A DNA stretch of 9,691 nt from an uncultured Clostridia bacterium. GTDB lineage: Bacteria; Bacillota; Clostridia; TANB77; CAG-508. The stretch's first letter is position 1. Each line of letters opens with the position of its first letter. This document shows, in pieces, positions 1 through 6,762 of the stretch. The stretch spans positions 1 through 9,691 of the forward strand of contig CAQPRV010000102.1 in assembly GCA_948857205.1 (NCBI GenBank), written 5' to 3'. The notes beneath the pieces were generated by a model, which saw only the letters and a list, made by a program, of their open reading frames with translations, ran no database searches and had not been told where the DNA came from. The translations under genes and the position numbers were made by a program.

Positions 1-1
1 A

Positions 2-1162
2 ATACTAAAAAGAGCAACAACTGCAGGACAAAAAACAAATGAAGAAACTGCAAAAGAAGAATTAAAATTATTAATAACAGAAGCAAGACTAGATTTAGCA
101 AGTGAAAAGCAAATAATAAATCCAAAAATTGAAGATATAGCAAAATGGATAAAAGATAATTATGATACAGAAATAGATATGACAATAACATATAAAAAGA
201 CATCATCAGTAATAATAGAAGACAATGGGATAACAACAGAAATAGACTTTGCAGAGATACAATATAAAGGATATAAATTTGTATTAAAAAAAGATTTAAC
301 AATAGATGATACTAAAACAAGTACATCTGAAACAAAAACATATACAATAACATATGATGCAAATGGAGGAGAAGGAGCACCAACAGAACAGAAAAAAACA
401 CATGGTTATCCAGTAACATTGAGTACAACAATTCCAACTAAAACAGGATATGTATTTTTAGGCTGGTCAAAAGATAAGACTTCAACAATAGCAGAATATG
501 AAAAAGGCACAATTTTGACAGAAAATGCAGATTTAACTTTGTGGGCAATATGGAGAGCTGAAACAGTAGCAGATGTAATATCGGTTGAAAATTATGGTAA
601 TAATGTAAATTATAGTGCAAAAGGAGTAAATGATTGGAAAATTTTTTATAATAATGAATCATATGTATATATAATAACAAGTGATTTTTTACCAGTAGAA
701 AAAGTGCCAAGTACATCAGGATTAAGTGTAAGTAGTCCATATATAGTTTATGCGAATACTCTAGATGAATTAGTTAATATTTTAAATAATACAGAAGTAT
801 GGAATGAGTTTGCTACAGAAATAGATGGTGCAATAGCAACAGGATCACCAACGATAGAATTATTCAGAGATAGTTATAATAAGAAAAATAAAACAAATCT
901 TAGTTTATCAGGTATTCCTAGACTTGACAATACAGATACATTATATTTTCCTCATAAAGAACTATATAATGGTTGCACAGGATATGTATTAGCTACAGTG
1001 AATAATGTAGGACTTGCTGGTATATGGCGTGTAAGTTTTATTGGCGATATATATAATGGTGGTGATGGAGGAAAAAGTTATGGTATTCGTCCAGTAGTAT
1101 GTATCCCAGCAAGTGCTAAGGCAACAAAAGATGAGAATGGTAAGTGGAAATTTTCAAATTAG
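2..1162 (+). CDS. Pilin-like surface protein with InlB-type repeat and GIRPVV C-terminal domain (5' partial)
   Basis: The frame is open from the left edge (ILKRATTAGQKTNEETAKEE...) to a TAG, giving 386 visible residues. The ATG at 179 is therefore an internal Met, not the start. The opening 'ILKRA...' followed by a charged helix is what follows the prepilin-like hydrophobic segment (GITLIALVITIIVLLILAG...) in many clostridial proteins; that segment would lie just off the window (inference). Nucleotides 335-553 encode an InlB B-repeat/Listeria-Bacteroides type module (TITYDANGGEG, then GYVFLGWS and LTLWAIW). From about 580 to the end is a Trp/Gly/Tyr-rich domain ending YGIRPVVCIPASAK, like the C-terminal domains (DUF6273-like, C-type-lectin-like) common in gut Clostridia surface proteins. 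Likely extracellular, possibly adhesive; substrate unknown. It is followed by a long non-coding gap, so it probably ends its transcription unit. Confidence 0.8.
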   Translation: MLKRATTAGQKTNEETAKEELKLLITEARLDLASEKQIINPKIEDIAKWIKDNYDTEIDMTITYKKTSSVIIEDNGITTEIDFAEIQYKGYKFVLKKDLTIDDTKTSTSETKTYTITYDANGGEGAPTEQKKTHGYPVTLSTTIPTKTGYVFLGWSKDKTSTIAEYEKGTILTENADLTLWAIWRAETVADVISVENYGNNVNYSAKGVNDWKIFYNNESYVYIITSDFLPVEKVPSTSGLSVSSPYIVYANTLDELVNILNNTEVWNEFATEIDGAIATGSPTIELFRDSYNKKNKTNLSLSGIPRLDNTDTLYFPHKELYNGCTGYVLATVNNVGLAGIWRVSFIGDIYNGGDGGKSYGIRPVVCIPASAKATKDENGKWKFSN

Positions 1163-1304
1163 ATTTTTTACTAATATATTATGCTACTTTAATATTAAAA
1201 ATAATAAATTTAATTAAGATATTATATATTTCAAGTTTCTACTTTTTATAAGTGAAGCTTATATTAAGAAATTATAATCATATAAAATGCGCCTCTTTCA
1301 CGTT
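1163..1304. other. AT-rich intergenic stretch, no gene seen
   Basis: This is the spacer after the pilin-like gene. It is almost pure A/T up to about 1285 and has no open frame with a ribosome binding site. A short hairpin (ATAAG...CTTAT near 1247-1262) is present but lacks a proper T-tract, so I do not call it a terminator. The last 20 bases, before the inverted-repeat element, become noticeably richer in G and C. Confidence 0.5.
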
Positions 1305-1520
1305 CAAAACTACACTATTATCCATTTAGAATAAATTACGAATGCGACTGTAGTAGTCATACAAATTCTAAAACAAAAGTCATAATGGTTCCCTTTTTGG
1401 ACTCTACTTTTTGGGGTATAGTTCACTTTTGGATATAGTTGTGACTTTTGTTATAGAATTTGTTGACGTAACGAAAGGTAGCCGAGGAATTTATGAGAAA
1501 TGGATAATAGTGTAGTTTTG
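1305..1520. repeat. 216-bp nested inverted-repeat element (MITE-like or structured RNA)
   Basis: The outer arms 1305-1327 and 1498-1520 are perfect 23-bp inverted repeats (starting CAAAACTACACTATTATC and ending in its complement). After a symmetric 3-nt mismatch, 1331-1337 pairs with 1488-1494. A second arm pair, 1361-1386 with 1438-1463, matches over 26 positions with one mismatch and two G:T pairs. The unpaired left segment holds a small hairpin (GACT...AGTC, 1346-1358). The apical part carries three imperfect direct repeats of a CTTTTTGG-containing unit; 1406-1423 and 1425-1440 are nearly the same (ACTTTTTGGGGTATAGTT and ACTTTTGGATATAGTT). It is richer in G and C than its surroundings and has no open frame. 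I see no clear target-site duplication: CGTT on the left against CCTT on the right is only a near match. It could be a non-autonomous transposable element or a long hairpin RNA. Confidence 0.75.
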
Positions 1521-1541
1521 CCTTAAAATTACATATATCTA

Positions 1542-1570
1542 TTGGCAAAATTCAGTTTATATGATAATAT
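1542..1570 (+). promoter_or_regulatory. Sigma-A type promoter for metG
   Basis: TTGGCA (1542-1547) and TAATAT (1565-1570) are separated by exactly 17 bases, close to the TTGACA/TATAAT consensus. Transcription would start near 1577, giving a leader of about 45 nt. That is too short for a T-box or S-box riboswitch, so metG appears to be driven directly from here, downstream of the inverted-repeat element. Confidence 0.6.
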
Positions 1571-1621
1571 TATCTAATAAAATGGAAAAAATAATAAAAA
1601 ATATAAGGAGATGTAAAAATA

Positions 1622-3199
1622 GTGAATAACAAATTTTATGTAACAACACCAATATACTATCCAAGTGGAAGATTCCATATAGGTACTGCATACACAACAA
1701 TTTTAGCAGACAGTCTTAAAAGATATCATATATTAAAAGGTGAAGATTCATACATGTTAACAGGAACAGACGAACATGGTCAAAAAATCGAAACAAAAGC
1801 ATTAGAATTAGGAAAGACACCAAAAGAATATGTAGATGAAATGGCAGAAATGGCAAAAAAATTATGGGAAAAATTAGATATAAAATATGATGACTTTATT
1901 CAAACAACCGAACAGAGGCATGAAAAAATAGTTCAAAAAATATTTGATAAATTTATGGAACAAGGAGATATATATAAAGGAGAATATGAAGGACTATATT
2001 GTGTACCATGTGAAACATATTTTACTGAAACACAACTAAATGATGGAAAATGTCCAGACTGTGGTAGAGAAGTTATAAAAATGAAAGAGGAAGCATATTT
2101 TTTCAACATGAAAAAATATGTTGATAAATTGCTAAAATATTATGAAGAAAATCCAAACTTCATAAAACCAGATTATAGAAAAAATGAAATGATAAATAAC
2201 TTTATAAAACCAGGTCTAGAAGACTTATGTGTAACAAGAACATCATTTGATTGGGGAATAAAAGTAAAAAAAGATCCAAAACACGTTATATATGTGTGGT
2301 TAGATGCACTAACAAATTATATAACAGCATTAGGATATATGTCAGAAGATGAAACAAAATTTAATAAATACTGGCCAGCAGATTTACAAATAGTTGGAAA
2401 AGATATAGCAAGATTTCATTTAATATATTGGCCAATATTTCTAATGGCATTAGATTTACCTTTACCAAAAACAATATTAGTACACAACTGGATAATGATG
2501 AAAGATGGAAAAATGTCAAAATCAAAAGGAAATATAATATATCCAGAAACTCTTATAGAAAGATATGGAATAGATGCAACAAGATATTTTATATTAAAAG
2601 AAGTGCCAGTATCACAAGATGGAATATTTACACCTGAAGCATTTGTAGAGAGATACAACTTTGATTTATGTAATGATTTAAGCAATTTATTAAATAGAAC
2701 AGTATCAATGGTAAACAAATACTTTGAAGGAAAAGTTCCAAAATATAATGGAACTCCAAACGAAGTTGACAAAGATTTTGAACAGTACACAATAAATCAA
2801 ATTGATAAATTTGAAGAAAAACTAAATGAATATGAAATAGCAAATAGCCTACAAGAAATATGGAATATAATTTCAAGAACAAATAAATATATAGATGAAA
2901 CAATGCCATGGGTATTAGCAAAAGAAGAATCAAAAGAAAAATTAGAATCATGTATATATCATCTAATAGAAAATTTAAGAAAAATAGCTATTTTAATAAA
3001 ACCTTTTATGGATGAAACATCAGAAAATATACTAAGACAAATAGGAATACAAAATTTTGAAACAAAACAATGGAAATCAATTAAAGAATATACCTTATTA
3101 AATAACATAAAAGTTATTGAAAAAGGAGAACCAATTTTTATGAGATTAAATATTGAAGAAGAAACAGAATATTTAAAAAATGTAATAAAAAACAAATAA
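1622..3199 (+). CDS. metG: Methionyl-tRNA synthetase, short form without C-terminal tRNA-binding domain
   Basis: Cytoplasmic class I aminoacyl-tRNA synthetase that charges tRNA-Met with methionine using ATP. The start is GTG at 1622, with AAGGAG at 1605-1610. The class I signature is FHIGT at residues 18-22 (HIGH equivalent), and KMSKS is at 297-301 (KDGKMSKSKGN). A single zinc knuckle is formed by C127xxC130 and C144xxC147. WLDALTNYITALGY and the VHNW segment are typical of the catalytic core, and the alpha-helical anticodon-binding domain follows to about residue 510. At 525 residues it stops just after the helical domain (EKGEPIFMRLNIEEE). Many Bacillota enzymes are about 650 residues and continue into an EMAP/Trbp111-like tRNA-binding barrel, which is absent here; there is no frameshifted continuation downstream. 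It has its own promoter and terminator, so it is probably monocistronic. Confidence 0.96.
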   Translation: MNNKFYVTTPIYYPSGRFHIGTAYTTILADSLKRYHILKGEDSYMLTGTDEHGQKIETKALELGKTPKEYVDEMAEMAKKLWEKLDIKYDDFIQTTEQRHEKIVQKIFDKFMEQGDIYKGEYEGLYCVPCETYFTETQLNDGKCPDCGREVIKMKEEAYFFNMKKYVDKLLKYYEENPNFIKPDYRKNEMINNFIKPGLEDLCVTRTSFDWGIKVKKDPKHVIYVWLDALTNYITALGYMSEDETKFNKYWPADLQIVGKDIARFHLIYWPIFLMALDLPLPKTILVHNWIMMKDGKMSKSKGNIIYPETLIERYGIDATRYFILKEVPVSQDGIFTPEAFVERYNFDLCNDLSNLLNRTVSMVNKYFEGKVPKYNGTPNEVDKDFEQYTINQIDKFEEKLNEYEIANSLQEIWNIISRTNKYIDETMPWVLAKEESKEKLESCIYHLIENLRKIAILIKPFMDETSENILRQIGIQNFETKQWKSIKEYTLLNNIKVIEKGEPIFMRLNIEEETEYLKNVIKNK

Positions 3200-3254
3200 A
3201 TTAAAGGTTAAAAGTATCAAAAAAAACATTAAATTTAATTATATTTTACTAAAG

Positions 3255-3297
3255 AAAAACAAGTATTTATTAATAATGTAATTTATACTTGTTTTTT
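3255..3297 (+). terminator. Intrinsic terminator after metG
   Basis: A perfect 12-bp stem (AAAAACAAGTAT at 3255-3266 with ATACTTGTTTTT at 3285-3296) closes an 18-nt loop. The right arm runs directly into a six-T tract (3292-3297). It lies 56 bases after the metG stop. The A-run on the left would let it work on the opposite strand too. Confidence 0.7.
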
Positions 3298-3338
3298 AAT
3301 TACAATTCATGTAAAAAAATAATTATTAAATTATTTAG

Positions 3339-3367
3339 TTGTAAATTATAATATTTTTTAATAATAT
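3339..3367 (+). promoter_or_regulatory. Candidate promoter for the deacetylase gene pair
   Basis: TTGTAA (3339-3344), 17 bases, then TAATAT (3362-3367). A second option is a perfect TATAAT at 3413-3418 with only a weak -35. In such AT-rich DNA these matches are not strong evidence. If the second is used, an ATG at 3417 cannot be the translation start, which agrees with the start chosen at 3462. Confidence 0.35.
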
Positions 3368-3461
3368 AATAAAAAAATGTAAAAATAGCTATTAAAAAAG
3401 AAAAAAATGTTGTATAATGTTGAAAGATAAAAATAGTAATAGAAAAGTAAAGGATGTAAAA

Positions 3462-3773
3462 ATGGTAGAAGAAGATAAACAACTAATAATATATAAAAAA
3501 CAACATAAGATTGACAACATAAAAATAGCAATAATTATACTATGCATTTGTACATTACTATGTTTAATATTAATAATAAAAAATTCTATTACTATAATAA
3601 ATGGATACAACGTCTATGAACAATATGAAATACAAGTACAAGCAATTGCATATGAAGAACAACAAAAAAAAGAAGAAATTGAAAAGAAAGAACAAATGAA
3701 AGTACAAGAAAAAATACCAAAATTAACAGATGAACGGCAGAAAGAATATAGAAAATATATACAAATCAGATAA
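3462..3773 (+). CDS. N-terminal membrane-anchor part of a polysaccharide deacetylase (zero frame, ends early)
   Basis: The ATG at 3462 is preceded by AAAGGA (3449-3454) at 7-base spacing; the earlier in-frame ATG at 3417 has no ribosome binding site and overlaps a TATAAT. The 103-residue product has a short charged N-terminus, one hydrophobic segment at about residues 21-39 (KIAIIILCICTLLCLILIIK) and a Lys/Glu/Gln-rich, probably helical stalk (56-85). It then reads KIPKLTDE. From CGG at 3735 the zero frame reads RQKEYRKYIQIR and stops. In the +1 frame the same DNA reads GRKNIENIYKSDNKRAFLTFDDGP, which is the normal join of stalk to NodB domain in membrane-anchored clostridial deacetylases. 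I therefore read 3462-4380 as one gene of 305 residues interrupted by a +1 frameshift, by recoding, mutation or assembly error. Confidence 0.7.
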   Translation: MVEEDKQLIIYKKQHKIDNIKIAIIILCICTLLCLILIIKNSITIINGYNVYEQYEIQVQAIAYEEQQKKEEIEKKEQMKVQEKIPKLTDERQKEYRKYIQIR

Positions 3774-4380
3774 TAAAAGAGCATTTTTAACATTTGATGA
3801 TGGACCTTCAATATTAACACCAGAAATATTAGACATACTAAAAGAACAAAATGTTAAAGCAACATTTTTTGTATTAGGCTCAAATATAGAAGGAAAGCAA
3901 AACATTTTAAAAAGAATGTATCAAGAAGGACATTATATAGCAAACCATGGATACACACATAAATATTCTTTAATATATCAATCACCAGAAGCTGTTTTAG
4001 AAGAATTCAATAGATGTAATGATTTAGTAAAACAAGCAATTGAAGTTCCAGAATATAATTCTCACTTATTTAGATTTCCAGGGGGACTAATTGGTGGTAA
4101 ATATCATGAAATAAAGCATAATGCAAATGAATTATTAAAAGAAAATGAAATAATGAATGTAGACTGGAATGTATTAACAGGAGATGCAGAGACAAATAAC
4201 TTAACAATAGAATTTGAACTAAAAAGATTACAACAAACAATACAAAATAAAAATAGTGCTGTAATTTTAATGCATGATGCACAAGCTAAAAAAGTTACAG
4301 TAGAATCACTTACACACATAATATCTTATTTAAAAGAACAAGGGTATGAATTTCATAATTTTTATGATATTATAAAATAA
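3730..4380 (+). CDS. Polysaccharide (peptidoglycan) deacetylase, NodB/CE4 domain; C-terminal part of the frameshifted gene
   Basis: Carbohydrate esterase family 4 domain that removes acetyl groups from N-acetylated sugars of peptidoglycan or a related glycan, acting outside the membrane. Motifs counted from the ATG at 3730: TFDDGPS (21-27, D23/D24), NHGYTHK (72-78, metal-binding H73 and H77), FRFPGG (114-119, R115), VDWNVLTGDA (144-153, D145) and ILMHDA (179-184, H182). All five motifs of the family are present, so the catalytic domain looks active. The ATG at 3730 lacks a Shine-Dalgarno sequence, has no signal peptide of its own and overlaps the upstream frame by 44 bases. The exporting membrane anchor is encoded in that upstream frame. 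The natural entry is probably a +1 shift at 3735 rather than initiation at 3730. The next gene follows after 21 bases, so the two are probably co-transcribed. Confidence 0.9.
   Translation: MNGRKNIENIYKSDNKRAFLTFDDGPSILTPEILDILKEQNVKATFFVLGSNIEGKQNILKRMYQEGHYIANHGYTHKYSLIYQSPEAVLEEFNRCNDLVKQAIEVPEYNSHLFRFPGGLIGGKYHEIKHNANELLKENEIMNVDWNVLTGDAETNNLTIEFELKRLQQTIQNKNSAVILMHDAQAKKVTVESLTHIISYLKEQGYEFHNFYDIIK
3732..3740 (+). other. Putative +1 recoding site 1 (GAA CGG CAG)
   Basis: The zero-frame codons are GAT GAA CGG CAG. Omitting the C at 3735 gives GAT GAA GGC AGA AAG AAT (DEGRKN), joining the anchor/stalk to the catalytic domain. CGG does not occur in frame anywhere else in the window except at the second break, at 9357. 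This may be a genuine recoding signal, an inactivating mutation or an assembly error. Confidence 0.55.
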
Positions 4381-4401
4381 TTAGGGAGGAATAATATTAC
4401 A

Positions 4402-6693
4402 ATGATAAAAGAGAAGAAAAGTGATGCTATAATGGAAAAACTAGAATATCTAGGATTAGATATGCAAAACATACCAAGTAATATAACAAATGTAAAACCA
4501 ATAAGATTAAGTATTCCAAAAGCATATGATGAAAAGCAATATAAACAATATAAATATATTTCTATAAAGGATATACAAATTTTACTATCTCCTACAAATA
4601 GACTAGATCCAATTGAAGAAAAATACAAAAAAGCAAGTCCATTAGCAGATTATTTAGATAGTGATAGCGAAGAAAACTTTGTAAAACATACAACTTTTTT
4701 AAACATGTTAAGAAAATTCAAGATAAGAGATGTAGAAAACATAGAGGAAGAACAGGAAAATTTAAATAAAAGGATACCATTTAAAGTTAAATTTCAAGGA
4801 AATTATTTATGGCAAATATATTATTCAGAAATAACAGATCAATATTTTATGTTAGTACCAACAGAAGATACTGATTATTCAACATTTTTCTATTTACTTA
4901 AAAAGAAAATAGAAAATAAAAAAACTGGAAAAATATTTGTACCAATTAGAAACCTAGATTATAACAATCCAATATTAAAAAAATCAGAAATCGAAGATAT
5001 TGGAAATTACATGTGGATATTTACTAAAAGCTGGCCATTAATATATGAAGTATATGATAAAGAAGACCGATTAAGTATACATATTATAGGAGAAACAGAA
5101 GTATATCAAAAAATAACTAGTCAATATAAAATAAAAATAGAAAGTGAAATTAAAGCAAATCAATTTTACAAGTTATTAAAAGCAATGTTTATTTTGCAAA
5201 CAGAATTACCACACTATTTTGAATTTAAAACAAATGTAAACAAATATGGAGAAATAGAATTCTATGTAGAAGATAGAAAGATACAATATTCTAATATAGC
5301 AGAATGGCTAAATAGTGAATATCTTATAGGTGAAGAAAAACTAGACAAAACAGAAGAATTAGTAAAAAATAATAAAGAAAAATTAGAAAAATTAAAACAA
5401 GAAATAGCTAAACAAGAAATAGAATATCTTGCAAAAGAAAAGCAAATATCTACATTTTTAGAATGTAAAAAAACATTTTTTGGAAAATTTAAATACTTTT
5501 TTAAATATAGTGGAAAAAGTTATAAAAGTAAAATGAAAAACATTAACAACGCTTTTGAAGACAATTTAAATAATAATGATGATGATGAACCTATCAAAAA
5601 AAGAAAGAAACAAAAAGAAAATTACAATATTGAGGAAATAGTTGATTTATATAAAAACTTAGAACAAAATGAAACAGAGTTAAAAGATATTGTAATGGAT
5701 ATTAATGCACTAAAACTAAAAAATAAAAATATGAAAAAGAAAATAGAAAATGCAACTGCATTTATAGAAGAAATAGACAGTCATAAAAAAAGCATTTTTG
5801 AATTTTGGAAATATAGTAATAAAGATGAAGTTGCTAGTTTGCCAGAAGGAGAAGAAGAAGAAGTTAATGTTATTAAGAAAATAACAAAAGTATTTAACTA
5901 TGTTGAAGATCTTGAAAAGTTTGGTATAGAAATGGACAAGAGACAAAGAAGAAATTTATCTAAAGAAGAAACAGATAGTGTTTACTTAACTACAACAGAT
6001 GTACTTGAAGTATTAAATAAAATAAAAAATAATGATGTAACACCAAGGGATATAGAAAGCAACTTAAGAGATTTAAAAATGCAAGCTAGAAAAGAAAAAG
6101 TATTACTTGATAGTGAGGAATTTGATATATTTGGTGGAATAGCTCAAGATAATACAAAAGTTTCTAATTTAAATAATAAAAAACATAGAGAAATGCCAAA
6201 AGATAAATTTAATATTTTAGAAATAAATAAAAATACAAATCAAATTGGTTATAAATTAATTCTAGAAAAAAAGGTACAAATAATAAAAAAGGCTTTAACA
6301 AAAGTAAAAATCTCAGAAGATATACCAGTATATAAAGCTATAATTAATGATAAAATTAATTATAAAGATATAAATATTTTTAATATTAATCCAGAAAAAG
6401 AATTAAAAGAAATTTTAATAACTGGTGCTAATCAAATTAACTTTTATAAAATTAATTTAAAAGAAGGTTCAAATGCAATTTCTTTTACTAATTGTATTTT
6501 TTATGATAATCAAAATAGAACACTTCCTATTGGTCAAGATTTATCTACAAAGATTTTAACAGATATATCTAAAGTTAAAATAAAATTACAAAGTAAGAAA
6601 TTATTTAATGTAGTTGATTTTAAAAATAAAAATGATGATTTTTCTGATATTTATACAAAAACAATTTGCGTTTATGAATATGATATCGTATAA
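4402..6693 (+). CDS. Large uncharacterised coiled-coil protein
   Basis: I do not recognise this 763-residue protein. The ATG at 4402 follows GGGAGGA (4384-4390). It has no signal peptide and no clear membrane segment, so it is probably cytoplasmic. Residues 1-310 are a mixed alpha/beta region with aromatic-rich stretches (WQIYYSEITDQYFMLVPTE, about 137-155; GNYMWIFTKSWPLIYEVY, 201-218). About 312-355 and 410-462 are Lys/Glu-rich and predicted coiled coil. They are separated by a basic/aromatic segment (FFGKFKYFFKYSGKSYKSK, 359-377) and an acidic-then-basic linker (NNNDDDEPIKKRKKQK, 390-405). An acidic patch (EGEEEEV) lies at 482-488, and 570-763 looks like a beta-rich C-terminal domain. No nucleotide-binding or catalytic motif is evident. 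It starts 21 bases after the deacetylase gene, so the two are likely co-expressed, which hints at but does not show a cell-envelope role. It is followed by a terminator-like hairpin. Confidence 0.85.
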   Translation: MIKEKKSDAIMEKLEYLGLDMQNIPSNITNVKPIRLSIPKAYDEKQYKQYKYISIKDIQILLSPTNRLDPIEEKYKKASPLADYLDSDSEENFVKHTTFLNMLRKFKIRDVENIEEEQENLNKRIPFKVKFQGNYLWQIYYSEITDQYFMLVPTEDTDYSTFFYLLKKKIENKKTGKIFVPIRNLDYNNPILKKSEIEDIGNYMWIFTKSWPLIYEVYDKEDRLSIHIIGETEVYQKITSQYKIKIESEIKANQFYKLLKAMFILQTELPHYFEFKTNVNKYGEIEFYVEDRKIQYSNIAEWLNSEYLIGEEKLDKTEELVKNNKEKLEKLKQEIAKQEIEYLAKEKQISTFLECKKTFFGKFKYFFKYSGKSYKSKMKNINNAFEDNLNNNDDDEPIKKRKKQKENYNIEEIVDLYKNLEQNETELKDIVMDINALKLKNKNMKKKIENATAFIEEIDSHKKSIFEFWKYSNKDEVASLPEGEEEEVNVIKKITKVFNYVEDLEKFGIEMDKRQRRNLSKEETDSVYLTTTDVLEVLNKIKNNDVTPRDIESNLRDLKMQARKEKVLLDSEEFDIFGGIAQDNTKVSNLNNKKHREMPKDKFNILEINKNTNQIGYKLILEKKVQIIKKALTKVKISEDIPVYKAIINDKINYKDINIFNINPEKELKEILITGANQINFYKINLKEGSNAISFTNCIFYDNQNRTLPIGQDLSTKILTDISKVKIKLQSKKLFNVVDFKNKNDDFSDIYTKTICVYEYDIV

Positions 6694-6703
6694 AGAACAC
6701 TAA

Positions 6704-6762
6704 CGTCTCTAATTCATATAATATAATTAAATTTTATTATATGAATTGGAGGCGATTTTTTT
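6704..6762 (+). promoter_or_regulatory. Terminator-like hairpin that masks the lysozyme ribosome binding site
   Basis: Positions 6704-6723 pair with 6735-6754 in an uninterrupted 20-bp stem (two G:U pairs) with an 11-nt loop. The stem is followed by A and seven Ts (6756-6762). The right arm contains the lysozyme Shine-Dalgarno GGAGG (6748-6752), paired with CGTCTCT in the left arm, and the T-tract runs into the TTG start (6761-6763). It can work as an intrinsic terminator for the upstream gene. In any read-through RNA it would block translation of the lysozyme. An RNA starting inside the hairpin would lack the left arm and leave the site free. Confidence 0.75.
6717..6722 (+). promoter_or_regulatory. 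Candidate -10 box for the lysozyme gene, inside the hairpin left arm
   Basis: TATAAT (6717-6722, in the context CATATAAT) would start transcription near 6729, in the hairpin loop. That would give an unstructured leader with an accessible GGAGG. No good sigma-A -35 is seen 16-18 bases upstream. The CATATAAT form also resembles the -10 of sporulation sigma-E/K promoters, but I see no matching -35, so the class is open. Confidence 0.3.

Noticed and set aside
438..740. Minus-strand open frames such as 438-740, 2416-2790, 2628-2951 and 8284-8502
   Set aside because: They lie opposite clear genes, are composed of Leu/Ile/Tyr/His-rich low-complexity sequence and lack ribosome binding sites; they are shadows of AT-rich coding DNA.
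1021..1621. Diversity-generating retroelement target with a template repeat in the following gap
   Set aside because: The lectin-like C-terminus invites this, but nothing in 1163-1621 resembles the 3' end of the gene and no reverse transcriptase is present.
1163..1621. T-box or S-box riboswitch controlling metG
   Set aside because: No T-box core sequence or specifier arrangement is seen, and the good promoter at 1542-1570 lies downstream of the structured region.
3417..3461. Start of the anchor protein at ATG 3417
   Set aside because: There is no ribosome binding site and it overlaps TATAAT at 3413-3418; ATG 3462 has AAAGGA at good spacing and leaves a normal short N-terminus before the membrane segment.
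6746..6760. Start of the lysozyme at TTG 6746
   Set aside because: This codon overlaps the GGAGG Shine-Dalgarno and would put an odd MEAIF in front of the signal peptide; TTG 6761 is correctly spaced.
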